Of a stretch of DNA of 64,000 nt, positions 62,366 to 64,000 are shown in pieces; the stretch's first letter is position 1, and each line of letters starts with the position of its first letter. The notes under the pieces are model-generated. The model made no database searches and was not told where the DNA came from. It saw only the letters and a program-made list of their open reading frames with translations. Origin of the DNA: Lysobacterales bacterium. GTDB taxonomy: Bacteria > Pseudomonadota > Gammaproteobacteria > Xanthomonadales > Wenzhouxiangellaceae. Where the stretch lies: NCBI GenBank assembly GCA_002722315.1, contig PBLG01000017.1, positions 1 to 64,000 on the forward strand, written 5' to 3'. The position numbers and the translations under genes were made by a program.

Positions 62366-62439
62366 GACTGGGCTCCCTCCCGAGCTGTCAGTTCATAGTC
62401 GTTTGTTGCCTTCCCGACCGGATACAGGCAGGTTCCGGC

Positions 62440-63456
62440 TCATTCCACCTTGAGCGTGGCGTCGGCGGAGACCCAGCCCGTGCGGCCCTGGTCGTCGCGC
62501 ACCTGCACCCAGTCGCCGGCGCGAACGACCGCCTCGACGATCTTGCCGGCGCTCAGCGTGAAGGCCGCCGCGCTGTCGGTGTTGGGGCCCTGGTGTGCGG
62601 TGGCCGAATTTGCCGTGATCACGACGCGTTCGCCGCTACCGGAGGCAGCAGCGCCACCGCCGTTTCCGGATGCGGTGCTGACCGGCGCGCCCGAGCCGTC
62701 GTAGCGCAGCATCGCAGGCGGGGTGACCGAGATGACGTAGTCGACGGCCGCGCCGATGACCTGGCGAAGCGCCTTCTCGCGCGGCGTGTTCTCCCAGGAC
62801 GACAGCGAGCCGCCCAGGCCGACCGAGCCGGTATAGCCGGCCAGCGCGCCGCCGATGTTGAAGTCCTTGGCCTCGCCCTCGACGCTGGTGGCGGCGAGAA
62901 TCCGGCTGGTGCGGGCATCGACCACGCGCAGGTCGATGGCCATGTGGGCCGAGCGGGAGCCGCCGGAAATCGCGCCGAACACGCGGCCGATCTTGCTGCC
63001 GCCGAGGCTGCCGGAGGTGCCGCCGGAATTGCCGTCGAACTCGGTCACGGCCGCCACGACCAGCAGCTCCGCGCCCTCGATCTCGCCGATCGCCGCTGCG
63101 GTATCCTCGCGGATTCGGCCGCTGGCGCCGAGGTCCTGTTCGCTGAGCACGGTGTCGAGGCTTTCGCGTTCCAGCACGATGTAGCGCCCGGAGTTTACCA
63201 GCGCGGTGGTCAGCATGTCGGCCATGCCGTCACCGATCGACGGGCTGTACCAGTTCTGCGAATCGGCGGTCTTGTTCTCGAACCGGGCCACGGCGATGCG
63301 CGCCTTGGGTCCGTTGTAGTGGTCGGCCTGGGCGTCGGCCATGCTGCGACCCGAGCTTTCGCGAACCTTGACTGTGGTGCCCGCCTGGGCGATGCACTCG
63401 GAGGTCATCGAGATTGCGGCCAGCGCGAAGATCAGGCTAGATATCCAGTATTTCAT
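62440..63456 (-). CDS. CsgG-family protein with C-terminal SH3 domain (copy B)
   Basis: 338 aa, clearly a duplicate of the downstream gene. Long stretches such as ARIAVARFENKTADSQNWYS are identical. Differences lie in the signal peptide (IFALAAISMTSECIAQA, which lacks a clear lipobox and may be cut by signal peptidase I), the linker and the SH3 domain (NSATAHQGPNTDSAAAFTL). One copy may be lipid-anchored and the other soluble. First gene of the pair. Confidence 0.87.
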   Translation of the reverse strand: MKYWISSLIFALAAISMTSECIAQAGTTVKVRESSGRSMADAQADHYNGPKARIAVARFENKTADSQNWYSPSIGDGMADMLTTALVNSGRYIVLERESLDTVLSEQDLGASGRIREDTAAAIGEIEGAELLVVAAVTEFDGNSGGTSGSLGGSKIGRVFGAISGGSRSAHMAIDLRVVDARTSRILAATSVEGEAKDFNIGGALAGYTGSVGLGGSLSSWENTPREKALRQVIGAAVDYVISVTPPAMLRYDGSGAPVSTASGNGGGAAASGSGERVVITANSATAHQGPNTDSAAAFTLSAGKIVEAVVRAGDWVQVRDDQGRTGWVSADATLKVE

Positions 63457-63652
63457 AGGGTTTTCCCGGCGTAGTGTCTTGAGCGAAGTTTGGAAACAAT
63501 GCCCCGGGATTCCGGGGCACGATCATGGTATGTCCAATTTATACGAAATTACGGCGCGATGCGCGCCACGTGTGACAGTCGTTCGAGGCGCCGGCGCAAT
63601 GGCCGTTGCGGCCGACACGCGATGCGGGTGGGACCCCGACCCGACGTGCGGC

Positions 63653-64000
63653 TCAGGTGGCCGCCGTGGCGTTCCCGGGCTGATCTGCAGCATCGGGTGA
63701 ACTCGCGCGCCTGCCTATGCCTTCATGCCTGAAGCCCATTTCGGCAAGGTCGCGGGGATCGTAGATATTTCGGCCGTCGAAGATCACCGGCTGGGAAAGC
63801 AGGGCCTTGATGCGCTCGAAGTCCGGACTCCAGAAAGCCTTCCACTCGGTGATAACCACCAGCGCGTCGGCGCCTTCCAGCGCCTCGTACGGGTCGTCGA
63901 CAAGGGCGAGGTCGTCGCGCTCGCCGTAGATTCGGCGGGTCTCGGGCATGGCCTTGGGATCGAACGCGCGCACCCTGGCGCCGGCCTCCCACAACGCTTC
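63653..64000 (-). CDS. ugd: UDP-glucose 6-dehydrogenase, C-terminal part (runs off the window)
   Basis: The visible 115 residues contain the C-terminal UDP-binding domain: AGARVRAFDPKAMPETRRIYG, ADALVVITEWKAFWSPDFERIKALL and PVIFDGRNIYDP, which are diagnostic of UDPGDH. The N-terminal NAD domain and active-site Cys lie beyond the right edge. It makes UDP-glucuronate for surface polysaccharides. The short tail after FRHEGIGRR is variable. Confidence 0.93.
   Translation of the reverse strand, partial: EALWEAGARVRAFDPKAMPETRRIYGERDDLALVDDPYEALEGADALVVITEWKAFWSPDFERIKALLSQPVIFDGRNIYDPRDLAEMGFRHEGIGRRASSPDAADQPGNATAAT

Overview
This window is chromosomal DNA from a high-GC, Gram-negative bacterium, most likely a gammaproteobacterium of the Xanthomonadales/Chromatiales type (a Wenzhouxiangella-like genome is a good guess, not proven). 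The reasons are a complete Mla outer-membrane lipid transport operon, a TonB-dependent receptor, several outer-membrane or periplasmic lipoproteins, HslUV, a HemG-type protoporphyrinogen oxidase, a zeaxanthin-type carotenoid cluster, and REP/MITE-like palindromes between genes. Coding density is high and many genes overlap by 4 bp (ATGA or GTGA), so most of the window is organised as operons.

Layout. 1-91 is a pure 7-bp tandem repeat in front of guaA (136-1728). Between guaA and tadA/typA (7038-9374) lies a cassette: a secreted unknown protein, then three tightly spaced genes for an asparagine-synthase-like enzyme, a radical SAM enzyme and a halogenase-like flavoprotein (2770-6711). This trio is the best candidate for an undescribed biosynthetic system. 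9490-12539 is a DUF1800/DUF1501 pair. 12555-16347 (minus strand) is mlaF-E-D-C-B-A in one run. 16568-18452 (minus) is hslVU. 18719-19909 is a peroxiredoxin/AhpD antioxidant pair. 20061-22723 is a CNMP-CBS-DUF294 protein with its exonuclease partner. 22820-24872 holds hemG, a cytochrome b561-like protein, a small membrane protein and a PepSY protein. A LysR regulator diverges from a pirin gene (24984-26877), whose stop codon lies in the 4-bp target duplication of an 83-bp MITE. 27062-31556 carries membrane proteins, mtgA, a secreted beta-helix protein and a DUF900-like hydrolase.

31646-33867 is an acyl-CoA thioesterase overlapping a large beta-helix lipoprotein gene. trpS, an FAH-family enzyme and two crcB fluoride-channel genes follow (34014-36537). 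Then come a membrane protein, an M1 aminopeptidase lipoprotein (36969-39731), a convergent DUF2207-LemA pair and an alpha/beta hydrolase (39778-43137). 43175-50680 is the carotenoid region: crtB-crtI-crtY on minus and crtE, a two-gene ABC exporter and crtZ on plus, predicted to give zeaxanthin. 50757-52219 (minus) has a small outer-membrane barrel protein and a HAD phosphatase, followed by a REP pair and a candidate ~98-nt small RNA. thrB-thrC (minus) end the threonine pathway. 55455-60855 is a TonB receptor, a TPR-sulfotransferase and an AMP-nucleosidase-like enzyme. 60854-61262 is two abutting long palindromic elements. 61358-63456 (minus) is a pair of recently duplicated CsgG/SH3b proteins, and the window ends in the C-terminus of a UDP-glucose dehydrogenase.

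I saw no tRNA, rRNA, CRISPR array, transposase or integrase gene.
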